Source of the DNA: CAVQND01 sp049518415
Lineage (GTDB): Bacteria; Verrucomicrobiota; Verrucomicrobiia; Limisphaerales; UBA8199
NCBI GenBank assembly: GCA_049518415.1
Contig: JBEKRX010000059.1
Coordinates: 1-64,000 of the forward strand
Length of the DNA stretch: 64,000 bases
Direction of reading: 5' to 3'
The notes beneath the pieces are model-generated. The model saw only the letters and a program-made list of their open reading frames with translations, was not told the DNA's origin and did no database searches. Shown here in pieces: positions 52,658-60,345 of the stretch. Each line of letters opens with the position of its first letter. Position 1 is the stretch's first letter. The translations under genes and the position numbers were made by a program.

Positions 52658-53869
52658 ATGGCCTCATTTGCGTATGTCGCCCGGGATACGGTATCCGGGC
52701 GGGAGATCCGGAGTTCAGTGGAGTCGGGCACGGAGCAGGGCGCCATCGCCGCCCTGTTGAACCGCAATCTCCTGGTCGTTTCGATCCAGGAGAAAGTGGC
52801 CAAAAAGGGGCGCACGGGCGGCGGGGGCAGTGTGCCGCTGATGGACCTGGTGATTTTTACCCGGCAACTGGCGACGATGATTGATGCGGGCCTGGCGATG
52901 GTGCAATCGTTGCAGGCGCTGGGCGAGCAGACGACCAACAAAGTGACGCGGGACGTGATTCGGGACGTCTGCTCGCGCGTGGAAGGAGGGGACAGTTTTT
53001 CGGACGCCCTGCAAAAGCATCCGAAGGCTTTCAGTCGGCTTTACATCTGCATGGTGGCGGCGGGTGAAAAGGGGGGGTTGCTGGCCGAAATCCTGGCCCG
53101 CCTGGCAACCTACCTCGAGAATGCCGCCCGACTTCGCCGGAAGGTCAAATCCGCCATGATGTATCCGACGGTGGTGACGGTGGTGGCGATTTTGATCACC
53201 GGCTTCCTGTTGGTGAAAGTGGTGCCCGTCTTCGCGGAGGTGTTCACCAGTTTCGGCTCGAAGCTGCCCACGCCCACGCAGTATCTGATTAACACGAGCA
53301 ACTTCGTGAAGCATTACATTGTGCTGATTCTGCTCTGTGCCGGCGGGCTGGCTTATGGCTGGCACTACTTCATCCGGACGGCTGTGGGCCGCTATTTTTG
53401 GGATGCCCGGCGCATCAAACTGCCCGTCTTTGGCATCATCGCGCATAAGATCTGCCTGGCGCGGTTCACCCGCACGCTGGCCTCGCTGGTGCGCAGCGGC
53501 GTGCCCATCCTGGAAGTGCTTCAGATCGTCTCGCAGACCGTGGGCAATGTGGTCATGGAAAAAGCGATCAAGACCGCCGCCCTCGATATCGAGCGCGGCG
53601 AGAGCATCTCCAGCGCCCTGAGCAAGCACCCGATTTTCCCCAGCATGATCATCCGCATGGTGACCGCCGGGGAGCAAACCGGCAAGATCGACAACATGCT
53701 CGAGCGCATTGCCGACTTCCTGGACGAAGAGATCCAAACCACCCTTTCGGGTCTGATGTCCCTGATCGAGCCAATCCTCATCGTGTTCCTCGGCGTCGTG
53801 ATTGGGGGCATGGTCATCTGCATGTTTCTGCCCATCTTCAAGATGTCGGAGATCATCAATAAGCGCTGA
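52658..53869 (+). CDS. type II secretion / type IV pilus inner-membrane protein (GspF/PilC)
   Basis: A 403-residue platform protein with two copies of the GspF domain: residues about 60-185 (FTRQLATMIDAGLAMVQSLQAL ... YICMVAAGEKGGLLAEIL) and 265-390 (FTRTLASLVRSGVPILEVLQIV ... MIIRMVTAGEQTGKIDNML), each followed by membrane helices (MYPTVVTVVAILITGFLLVKVVPVF; LIEPILIVFLGVVIGGMVICMFLP). It sits in the inner membrane and transmits force from the assembly ATPase to pseudopilin or pilin polymerisation. The pseudopilins elsewhere in this window could be substrates. No GspE/PilB gene is adjacent, so it is separated from the rest of its machine. The ATG at 52658 gives the usual MASFAYVARD start. Confidence 0.92.
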   Translation: MASFAYVARDTVSGREIRSSVESGTEQGAIAALLNRNLLVVSIQEKVAKKGRTGGGGSVPLMDLVIFTRQLATMIDAGLAMVQSLQALGEQTTNKVTRDVIRDVCSRVEGGDSFSDALQKHPKAFSRLYICMVAAGEKGGLLAEILARLATYLENAARLRRKVKSAMMYPTVVTVVAILITGFLLVKVVPVFAEVFTSFGSKLPTPTQYLINTSNFVKHYIVLILLCAGGLAYGWHYFIRTAVGRYFWDARRIKLPVFGIIAHKICLARFTRTLASLVRSGVPILEVLQIVSQTVGNVVMEKAIKTAALDIERGESISSALSKHPIFPSMIIRMVTAGEQTGKIDNMLERIADFLDEEIQTTLSGLMSLIEPILIVFLGVVIGGMVICMFLPIFKMSEIINKR

Positions 53870-53974
53870 GGCTCAGAGCGGCGGTTGGATTGCCCCTTGC
53901 CCCTCGCCGATTGCCAATTTCGAGCGGCGCCGCAGCACGAACGCGAGGCTTGAGGCTTGAGGCGGGAGAAAATG

Positions 53975-54039
53975 GGGCGCATCCCGACACTGCCACTAAT
54001 TCCACTCTACCCGCGCGTAGCGCGGCATCCTTCTGCCCC
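53975..54039. repeat. dispersed repeat, second copy of 58-123 (inverse)
   Basis: The reverse complement of this block reads GGGGCAGAAGGATGCCGCGC then GGGTAGAGTGGAATTAGTGG and GGCAGTGTCGGGATGCGCCC, nearly identical to 58-123 with about six differences. It is intergenic in both places. It may be part of an uncharacterised REP-like family. Confidence 0.75.
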
Positions 54040-54130
54040 GCAGGGGCAGCAAGAAAGTAGCCCAGGGCAAGGCCCGTTCCGCTCCGAGCGGGACGGGCCG
54101 CCGCCCTGGGTAAAGTCGAAAAACGGATCA

Positions 54131-54167
54131 CCCCCCTCCCATGCGCTCCGAGCGCATGGGAGGGGGG
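54131..54167. repeat. perfect 17-bp hairpin with 3-base loop
   Basis: CCCCCCTCCCATGCGCT pairs fully with AGCGCATGGGAGGGGGG across a CCG loop. There is no T-run, so it is not a standard intrinsic terminator. The right arm and the next bases are duplicated as the target site of the adjacent MITE, so the hairpin was there before the insertion. Confidence 0.85.
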
Positions 54168-54308
54168 AAGGGGCATAGGCGCTAACTTAGTCGCCGAATG
54201 GCCTGTTTTTGCCCTAGCTACTGACGCGTGGCCGGGAGAAAACGCTGAATTCCCTAAGGACATCGGGGGCACGGTTGCAGTTAGGTTAGCGCCTATGGGG
54301 GGAAGGGG
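54163..54308. mobile_element. 124-bp MITE with 13-bp terminal inverted repeats and 11-bp target duplication
   Basis: The element spans 54174-54297. Its ends are CATAGGCGCTAAC and GTTAGCGCCTATG, perfect inverted repeats of 13 bases. Both sides carry GGGGGAAGGGG (54163-54173 and 54298-54308). The interior of about 98 bases has no open frame. The low complexity of the duplicated sequence weakens the case a little, but the boundaries coincide exactly with the inverted repeats. Confidence 0.7.
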
Positions 54309-54502
54309 GGAGGGCTTCCGCCCGCGCTCGGGGGCAGTGTCAGGATGCGGCCGAGAAAATGGGCAATGAGATTTCGCGCTTGCCGGGCATCCCACATTAT
54401 GGTTTTCTATGGCGGCGGCGGTCTTTAATGTCAGGGTAGGCCGCAGGGTTGGTGGCCGCTGGCTGATGGATTCACTGATTCACTGATTCGAGAAGCAAAC
54501 TT

Positions 54503-55468
54503 ATGCCACTGACACATACCAGGGATTTGTTCGCCAAGGCGCTCAAGGGCAAATACGCGCTGGGCGCCTTCAACGTCAACAACATGGAACTGCTGCAGGC
54601 GATCGTGGAGGCCTGCGAAGCGGAAAAGGCGCCGGTCATCCTGCAGATTTCCAAAGGCGCGCGGGGCTACGCCAACCCGATTTATCTGAAGAAACTCATC
54701 GAGGCGGCCCTCAGCCTGTCGAACATCCCCATCGCCGTGCACCTGGACCACGGCGACAGCTTCGAGCTGTGCAAGGAGTGCATCGACGAAGGTTTTACCA
54801 GCGTGATGATTGACGCCAGCCACGAGCCGTTCGAGAAGAACATCGAGACCTGCCACCGCGTGGTGGAGTACGCCCACAAACACAACGGTGTGGTGGAAGG
54901 GGAGCTGGGGCAACTGGTCGGCGCGCAGTTCGACGAGGGCGAGGTGGGCGGCAGTTACTCGAAAGAGGGCCACTACACTCACCCGCAACAAGCCGTTGAG
55001 TTCGTGCAACGCGCCGGCGTGGATTCGCTGGCGGTGGCCATCGGCAATTCCCACGGGGCATACAAGTTCAAGGGCGAGCAGCACCTGGACCTGGAGCGGC
55101 TCAAGGCGATCAAGCAGGCGCTCCTGGAGGCCGGGCTGGGGGATTATCCGCTGGTGCTCCATGGCGCCTCCAGCGTGCCCAAGGAACTGGTCGAGGAAAT
55201 CAACAAGTACGGCGGCAAACTGGGCACCGACACCGCCGGCGTGCCCGAGGCCGACATCGAGGTCGCCCGGCGGGTCGGCTGCGCCAAGGTCAATATCGAT
55301 ACCGACCTGCGCCTGGCCCTGACCGCTGGCATCCGCAAGGTCTTTGCGGAAACGCCCAAGGAATTCGATCCGCGCAAATACCTCGGCCCGGCCCGCGCCC
55401 GGGTCAAGGAACTGGTTCGGCACAAGGTCCGCAACGTCCTGTGTTGCGCCGGACACGCGTTTGACTAG
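54503..55468 (+). CDS. fba: class II fructose-bisphosphate aldolase
   Basis: A 321-residue zinc-dependent aldolase of glycolysis and gluconeogenesis that splits fructose-1,6-bisphosphate. The metal-binding HLDHG (80-84), the VEGELGQLVG block, AVAIGNSHGAYKF, the phosphate-binding VLHGASSVP and INIDTDLR-like KVNIDTDLRLAL are all present. The length and ends are normal for the type A/B branch with a short loop. The start is preceded by AGAAGC. It is in the same area as glucokinase and PTS enzyme I, in keeping with a sugar-metabolism cluster. Its TAG stop shares CTAG with the stop of the converging gene. Confidence 0.96.
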   Translation: MPLTHTRDLFAKALKGKYALGAFNVNNMELLQAIVEACEAEKAPVILQISKGARGYANPIYLKKLIEAALSLSNIPIAVHLDHGDSFELCKECIDEGFTSVMIDASHEPFEKNIETCHRVVEYAHKHNGVVEGELGQLVGAQFDEGEVGGSYSKEGHYTHPQQAVEFVQRAGVDSLAVAIGNSHGAYKFKGEQHLDLERLKAIKQALLEAGLGDYPLVLHGASSVPKELVEEINKYGGKLGTDTAGVPEADIEVARRVGCAKVNIDTDLRLALTAGIRKVFAETPKEFDPRKYLGPARARVKELVRHKVRNVLCCAGHAFD

Positions 55469-55692
55469 GCGGCGCCGGTCTTGACCAGGCGCGCGTCATT
55501 GGTTTTCAAGTAATCGGCCATGGTTCCGATGGCACTCATCCGGGTAACGACTCCCTTTTGTTTGAGGCTCCTGGTCATCCGGTAATGGAGCAGGGTTTTG
55601 CCCAGCTCCACGATATGGATATAGGCCCGGTCGGTTTTCCAGAGTTGGCCCCTGGTGAGCACCGGGGAGGCGTGCTTGCGGCTTTTCGTCAT
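55465..55692 (-). CDS. small conserved-looking protein, unknown function
   Basis: A 75-residue protein (MTKSRKHASPVLTRGQLWKTDRAYIHIVELGKTLLHYRM ... MADYLKTNDARLVKTG). Composition is normal for a real protein (balanced Lys, aromatic and acidic residues) despite the GC-rich surroundings, and there is one start only. I recognise no family. The pattern of strand TDRAYIHIVELGKTLLHYRM suggests a small beta-barrel or SH3-like fold. It converges with fba and the two stops share the palindrome CTAG. Confidence 0.55.
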   Translation of the reverse strand: MTKSRKHASPVLTRGQLWKTDRAYIHIVELGKTLLHYRMTRSLKQKGVVTRMSAIGTMADYLKTNDARLVKTGAA

Positions 55693-55983
55693 GACGTGAA
55701 TCAGACCGGCCAGGACCAGGTTTTATTCATTGGAGAAATTGCAGGGAGGCGGTCCCGACACGTCGGGATTTCACTCCACGGGTCCCTGCCGGGGCAGGGT
55801 CAGGAGGCCGGCCTTCCGGGGCGGCCAGGGGCGCGAAGCTGGCCGGGCGCGCGCCGCGGGGTATGTTCGGTGTTATGAGCAGCACTCAGCCTTGGAAACA
55901 GTTCCGCTTTTGGCGCGCCGCGCGCCCCAGCGGGTGCGCACGGCGGGCTTGCGCGCCGGTGGAGGATTTGCCAGATTGGACTA

Positions 55984-56967
55984 ATGATTCTCGCAGGCGA
56001 TATTGGCGGCACTTCAACGCGGTTGGCCTTGTTCGAGGCCTTGGACGGGCGCCCGCTTGCGGTCATCGAAAAGAAGTACACCAGCCGGGCATACGCGGGT
56101 CTGGGAGAAATTGCCGCCGCGTTTGTGGCGGAGCAGCGAGTGAAGGTCGACCGGGCCTGTTTCGGCATCGCCGGCCCGGTCCAGCACGGGCGGGTCGTGA
56201 CGCCGAATTTGCCCTGGGTCGTTGATTCAAACCTGCTGGCGCGTGAACTGGGTCTGCCCGCCGTCAAGGTGATCAACGATCTTGAGGCCAACGCCTACGG
56301 CATCGCCGCCCTCGAGGCCGGCGACTTCGTCACCCTGAATGCGGGCGCCCAGGGGGCCGAAGGGAATTGCGCGGTGATTTCCGTCGGCACCGGCCTGGGT
56401 GAGGCCGGGTTGTATTGGGACGGCAAGACGCACCATCCTTTCGCGTGCGAAGGCGGCCACGCGGATTTCGCGCCGCGCGATGAGCTGGAGGCGGAGTTGC
56501 TCCATTACCTCCTCGCCAGATTCGAACACGTCAGCTACGAGCGCGTCCTCTCCGGACCCGGTTTGCGGCAGATCTATGACTTTTTGCGCGACACCAGGAA
56601 CGGGGACGAACCGGCCTGGCTGCGCGAGGCCATGCGCCAAGGGGACCCCTCGGCGGCGATCTCGACCGCCGGGCTGGAAGGCCGGTGCGACTTGTGTGTG
56701 AGTGCCCTCGAGGTGTTCGTCTCGTTCTACGGGGCCGAGGCGGGCAACCTGGCGCTGAAGACCATGGCCACCGGCGGCGTTTATGCGGGCGGCGGGATTG
56801 CGCCCAGGATCATCGCCAAGCTGCAAGGCCCGCGGTTCATGGCCGCCTTCACCGCCAAGGGGCGGATGCGCCCGCTCATGGAAGCCATGCCGGTGCGGGT
56901 CATCATGAAGGAGACGACCGCCTTGCTCGGCGCCGCCCGCTGTGGCCTGGAAATGGGTGAGCCCTAG
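55984..56967 (+). CDS. glk: glucokinase
   Basis: A 327-residue cytoplasmic kinase making glucose-6-phosphate. The ATP-phosphate motif is at the very start (MILAGDIGGTSTRLALFE), followed by FGIAGPVQHGRVVTPNLPW, the catalytic VINDLEANAYG with the base Asp, VISVGTGLGEAGL and CEGGHADFAP. It belongs to the bacterial Glk (PF02685) group rather than ROK, as ROK cysteine motifs are absent. The length is normal. The start is fixed by the glycine-rich loop. It has no operon partner; the 290 bases upstream hold no gene. Confidence 0.93.
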   Translation: MILAGDIGGTSTRLALFEALDGRPLAVIEKKYTSRAYAGLGEIAAAFVAEQRVKVDRACFGIAGPVQHGRVVTPNLPWVVDSNLLARELGLPAVKVINDLEANAYGIAALEAGDFVTLNAGAQGAEGNCAVISVGTGLGEAGLYWDGKTHHPFACEGGHADFAPRDELEAELLHYLLARFEHVSYERVLSGPGLRQIYDFLRDTRNGDEPAWLREAMRQGDPSAAISTAGLEGRCDLCVSALEVFVSFYGAEAGNLALKTMATGGVYAGGGIAPRIIAKLQGPRFMAAFTAKGRMRPLMEAMPVRVIMKETTALLGAARCGLEMGEP

Positions 56968-57004
56968 CTGCGCGGCAGGAAGGCAGAGCTCCGGCCCTGG
57001 GCTC

Positions 57005-57166
57005 ATTCCAATTCGCGTTCAAGATGGCACTAATTCGCTTGTCCTTTGGGCCTCTGGCTTCGTTGCTCGCTCGTTGCAGATCGCTGCGGATATGCGCCTC
57101 GCTCGCGCCTCGCCAGAAGCCCAAAGTCCTGCGCGCCTTAGTGCCATCTTGAACGCTCGTTGGAAT
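57005..57166. repeat. palindromic element with 29-bp arms; right arm abuts the ACT gene stop (3' element copy 2)
   Basis: The arms ATTCCAATTCGCGTTCAAG... (57005-57033) and the reverse complement ending GCTCGTTGGAAT (57138-57166) match at about 25 of 29 positions. Inside, CTTTGGGC...GCCCAAAG forms a second inverted repeat, and the core shares CAGATCGCTGCGGATATGC with 41503-41640. On the minus strand the right arm starts immediately after the TGA of the ACT-domain gene, exactly as the related arm starts after the TAA of the rhamnosidase gene at 13658. Confidence 0.75.
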
Positions 57167-57621
57167 CAGCGGGAGATATCCGATTGCCTGAGGGTGCGGA
57201 ACTGGTGGCGGCGCAGGGCCAGCTCGGCCGTCTCGTTGTCTTCCACGCTCAGGCCGAGGAGCGCTTTGCCGTCCGGGTGCGGAATGAAGGAGTAGAGGTA
57301 ATTGATGTTCAGCTCGGCTTGCAAGAGGACCGACAGGAGGGGCGCCAATTCCGTGGGCGTGACCTCGACGACCAGCAGGCAGGTTTCCGTGAAGGGGAAG
57401 CCTTCGCGGAGCAGCAGTTGGCGCGCCCGGTCGGGGTCGTCCACCACCATGCGGATAATCGCGCTGTCGGTGGTGTCCAGCACCATCAAGGCCAGCACAT
57501 GCACGCCTTGGGCGCCAAGCAGGCTGATGAGATCGTGCAGGCGGCCAAGCCGGTTGGGGGTGAAGATCGCGAATTGCCTCACCGGCTCGAGTCGCCCTGC
57601 CTTTGTCGTTTCAGTCGCCAT
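57166..57621 (-). CDS. tandem ACT-domain protein
   Basis: A 151-residue protein with two ACT repeats: VRQFAIFTPNRLGRLHDLISLLGAQGVHVLALMVL (about 14-48) and TCLLVVEVTPTELAPLLSVLLQAELNINYLYSF (about 81-113). ACT domains bind small ligands, mostly amino acids, and proteins made only of two ACT repeats are regulators of unknown target, common in PVC bacteria. The frame stays open upstream to 57762, but ATG 57621 gives the family N-terminus. It is divergent from the TIM-barrel gene at 57736. The stop codon is part of a dispersed repeat arm. Confidence 0.85.
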   Translation of the reverse strand: MATETTKAGRLEPVRQFAIFTPNRLGRLHDLISLLGAQGVHVLALMVLDTTDSAIIRMVVDDPDRARQLLLREGFPFTETCLLVVEVTPTELAPLLSVLLQAELNINYLYSFIPHPDGKALLGLSVEDNETAELALRRHQFRTLRQSDISR

Positions 57622-57735
57622 TTCCACTTTAACATAATCCAGATCGTTGGCGTGCGCATCTGCGGAATTGGGCGTCGCCGACCAGCGGGTTGAAGGGTTG
57701 CTGAATACCTTGGGGGGTGTTAACGTCGAGGCGAT

Positions 57736-58623
57736 ATGGCTATGACCAGATGCTCGCGTCAATTGTCGCGGCGCGCCATGCTTCGCCAGTCAAGCCAGGC
57801 GGCGGCCTGGCTGGCTTTGGCCGCCAACTGCGCCCCCCTGTTTGCCGCCGCGAGCAAGCGCCGGTTCAAGATTGGCGCTTGCGATTGGTCCATCGGCCGG
57901 ATGGGCGACCCGGCGGCCTTCGAGGTCGCCAAGCAGATCGGGCTGGATGGCGTGCAGGTGAGCCTGGGCACGGTGGCGAACGACATGCGGCTGCGCAAGC
58001 CCGAGGTGCAGCAGCAATACAAAGAGGCGGCCAGGCAGGCCGGCCTGGAAGTGTCGTCGCTGGCCATCGGGGAGCTGAACAGTGTTCCGTACAAGAGCGA
58101 CCCGCGCACGGTGGCCTGGGTGAGCGACAGCATTGATGTCTGCCGGGCGCTGGGCGTGCGGGTGGTGCTGCTGGCCTTCTTCGCCAACGACGATTTGCGG
58201 GGCGACAAGGCCGGCGTGGACGAAGTCGTGCGGCGGCTCAAGGCGGTCGCGCCCAAGGCTGAAAAGGCCGGCGTGGTCCTCGGTCTCGAAAGCTGGCTCA
58301 GCGCCGAACAACACCTCGACATCCTCAAGCGCGTCGGCTCCCCGGCGGTGCAGGTCTATTACGACGTGTGCAACTCGAACGACATGGGCTACGATATCTA
58401 CCGGGAGATTCGCCAGCTCGGCAAACGCATCTGCGAGTTTCACGCGAAGGAAAACGGCGCCTTGCTCGGCCAGGGCAAGGTCGATTTCAAAAAGGTCCGC
58501 GCCGCCATGGACGCCATCGGCTATCGCGGCTGGGTGCAAATCGAAGGCGCCGTGCCCCCCGGCCAGCCAATGCTCGAGAGCTACCAGGCCAACTGCAAGT
58601 TCCTCCGGGGGATGCTGGCGTAG
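57736..58623 (+). CDS. exported xylose-isomerase-like TIM-barrel protein
   Basis: A 295-residue sugar phosphate isomerase/epimerase-type protein with an N-terminal export signal (SRRAMLRQSSQAAAWLALAANC; an SRR pair suggests Tat). The AP endonuclease 2-like barrel shows GLDGVQVSLG, LGVRVVLLAFFAND, VVLGLESWLSAEQHLDIL, VQVYYDVCNSNDMGYD, CEFHAKEN and GWVQIEGA. The Glu, Asp, His and Glu residues in these motifs are the usual divalent metal ligands. It may isomerise or epimerise a sugar in the periplasm, like the many such proteins next to oxidoreductases in PVC bacteria. No operon partner is seen. Confidence 0.85.
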   Translation: MAMTRCSRQLSRRAMLRQSSQAAAWLALAANCAPLFAAASKRRFKIGACDWSIGRMGDPAAFEVAKQIGLDGVQVSLGTVANDMRLRKPEVQQQYKEAARQAGLEVSSLAIGELNSVPYKSDPRTVAWVSDSIDVCRALGVRVVLLAFFANDDLRGDKAGVDEVVRRLKAVAPKAEKAGVVLGLESWLSAEQHLDILKRVGSPAVQVYYDVCNSNDMGYDIYREIRQLGKRICEFHAKENGALLGQGKVDFKKVRAAMDAIGYRGWVQIEGAVPPGQPMLESYQANCKFLRGMLA

Positions 58624-58651
58624 CGGCGCAGCTTGATAGTGCCGCCGCGTG

Positions 58652-58755
58652 ATGGCGCAGGCCTCCGGCTTGCTGGTGGCGCGCTGCCGCACTGGGTTTG
58701 GCCCACCCCGAGGGCGGGCGGGACGCAAGCAAGCCGGAGGGCTGGCCTACTACCA
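58652..58755. repeat. palindromic intergenic element
   Basis: CAGGCCTCCGGCTTGCT at 58659-58674 pairs with AGCAAGCCGGAGGGCTGGCCT at 58728-58748, allowing a few mismatches. The centre is GC-rich. It lies in the 215-base gap before the second UvrB/C-motif gene and has no coding potential. Confidence 0.6.
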
Positions 58756-58838
58756 GGCGGGGGCAGTCCCACGCTGCGCGCCCGCAGCGAGCCGCTTGCG
58801 CATCCGTTGGCCGATATTAGTATAGGAGTGATGGGAAT

Positions 58839-59603
58839 ATGAATGAGCGTGTTGACTTGCGGCGAATCCTGAGGAGCTGGCCCTACGACCCGGAAAAGGA
58901 CGCCCGCCTGGTGCCGGGCGAGGACGGGCGGCCGATTCTGCAAGTGCGCACGCCGCTGGGGATTGAACAGTACGAGTTGGACGGGCGCCCGGACGGGGCG
59001 CGTCCGCATGGCAAGGAATCGGCGCTGGAGTTCCACTGGGAACGCCTGGAACAGGCCAAGGCCAGCGGGGGCGAAGCTCAGTTCGGGCTGGAACCGCGGG
59101 AATGCGGGGAACTGTTCAACGAAGGGACGCTCTATTACTTCCGTTATGTGCGGCTCTTTCAGCTCAAGGACTGGGCCCGCACGGTGCGGGACACGGCGCG
59201 CAACCTGCGCGTGTTTGACCTGGTGCACCGTTACGCCCGGCGGGAGGAGGACCAGCAGTTTCTCGAGAAATGGCGCCCCTATATCGTCCGCGTCAACGCC
59301 AGCGCGGCCGCCATGCTGGAGTTGGACCAGGGCGCCTATGACAAGGCGCTGCGCATCGTCCGGGAGGCGATTGCGAGCATCGAAGGGCTGAGGGAACTGG
59401 ACGACGAGACCTTCGGGTTCGAGCGGGAGCGGTCGCTGAGCGGGTTGCGGGAATTGGCGGGGCAGATTCAAGAGAAGCGCCCGCTGTCCGAACTGGAGCA
59501 GTTGGAGCGTCAGCTCCGCCGGGCGATCGAGCGGCAGGAGTTCGAACGCGCCGCCCAGTTGCGCGACCGCATCCGGGTCCTCAGGCAACAGCGGGTCTGT
59601 TGA
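58839..59603 (+). CDS. UvrB/UvrC-motif protein, paralogue of 40673
   Basis: A 254-residue protein with the same layout as the gene at 40673: a mainly helical N-terminal domain with GRPDGARPHGKES, then YFRYVRLFQLKDWARTVRDTARNLRVFDLV, and a C-terminal UVR hairpin (LSELEQLERQLRRAIERQEFERAAQLRDRIRVL). UVR motifs mediate contact with partner proteins in UvrB-UvrC, ClpC and McsA. No catalytic residues are visible. It may be an adaptor. It overlaps the converging nucleotidyltransferase gene by 23 bases. The ATG at 58839 follows a TAGGAGTGATGGG run with GGAG at the right distance. Confidence 0.75.
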   Translation: MNERVDLRRILRSWPYDPEKDARLVPGEDGRPILQVRTPLGIEQYELDGRPDGARPHGKESALEFHWERLEQAKASGGEAQFGLEPRECGELFNEGTLYYFRYVRLFQLKDWARTVRDTARNLRVFDLVHRYARREEDQQFLEKWRPYIVRVNASAAAMLELDQGAYDKALRIVREAIASIEGLRELDDETFGFERERSLSGLRELAGQIQEKRPLSELEQLERQLRRAIERQEFERAAQLRDRIRVLRQQRVC

Positions 59604-60345
59604 CGGTGGCAAAGATGCGGTTTGCTTCGGCGAGCGTTTCTTTCGACCCAATGTCGTACCAGAGGCCGGGGACTTTCCAGGTATAGACGGCGAGGCGCGG
59701 ATAGAGCCATTGGATCAGGAGTCCGGGTTGGTCCGGGTTGTTGCCTTGGGCGATGTATTGGCGGAGGAGCGGCAAAGTGGGCTTGGGATAGAAATAGAGG
59801 GCGATGCCGGTGAGGGTGCTGGTGGGTTTTTGGGGTTTTTCTTCGAAGAAGGTGATGCGGCCGGAGGGGTCCACGCTGAGGGCGTTGAACTTTTTGATCT
59901 GGTCGAGCTGGCCGACGTCATACACGGCCAGGACGGGGGCCTGTTTCTCGCGGCAATAGCGGCCGAAGCCGCCGAGTGGTTCGCTGAACAGGTTGTCGCC
60001 GGCCACGACGATGACGTCGTCGTCGACCTGCTGAGTGGTGAGGACGAAGTGCAGGTCGCCGATGGCGCCAAGTTTGTTGGCATCCTCGGTCGAGCCGTCG
60101 TTGACGACGGTGAAATCGAGTTTGGCCTTGGTGGCGCGGTAGAGGTCGGACCATTGCTGGAAGCGGCTGGCGAACTTGGCGTTAGTGACGACGTAGATGC
60201 GGTCGAGGCCGCCGATGGGGGCGAGGTTGTCGAGGACATACTCGATCATGGGCTTGCCGGCGACCGGCAGGAGCGGCTTGGGCTGGGTGAGGGTGAGCGG
60301 ATAAAGGCGGGTGGCATAGCCCGCCGCCAGGATAATCACTTTCAT
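59581..60345 (-). CDS. sugar-phosphate nucleotidyltransferase
   Basis: A 254-residue enzyme that joins a nucleotide to a sugar-1-phosphate. The signature MKVIILAAGYATRLYPLTLTQPKPLLPVAGKPMIEYVL is complete, with the catalytic Arg and Lys. IVVAGDNLF is the Mg-binding Asp block, FFEEKPQKP the sugar-binding part, and GLWYDIGSKETL the C-terminal motif. It looks closest to glucose-1-phosphate thymidylyltransferase/UTP-type short forms; the exact nucleotide is not certain. Its ATG overlaps the stop of PTS enzyme I by four bases, so the two genes are translationally coupled, a rare pair. Confidence 0.9.
   Translation of the reverse strand: MKVIILAAGYATRLYPLTLTQPKPLLPVAGKPMIEYVLDNLAPIGGLDRIYVVTNAKFASRFQQWSDLYRATKAKLDFTVVNDGSTEDANKLGAIGDLHFVLTTQQVDDDVIVVAGDNLFSEPLGGFGRYCREKQAPVLAVYDVGQLDQIKKFNALSVDPSGRITFFEEKPQKPTSTLTGIALYFYPKPTLPLLRQYIAQGNNPDQPGLLIQWLYPRLAVYTWKVPGLWYDIGSKETLAEANRIFATVNRPAVA

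Larger units (their letters stand above)
53870..54502. other. repeat-filled spacer before fba
   Basis: No gene. It contains the inverse match (53975-54039) to 58-123, a perfect 17-base-pair hairpin (54131-54167, stem CCCCCCTCCCATGCGCT, three-base loop), and a MITE (54174-54297) with an 11-base target duplication. A part similar to GGCAGTGTCAGGATGCGG repeats at 54332. The fba promoter must lie near its right end. Confidence 0.6.
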
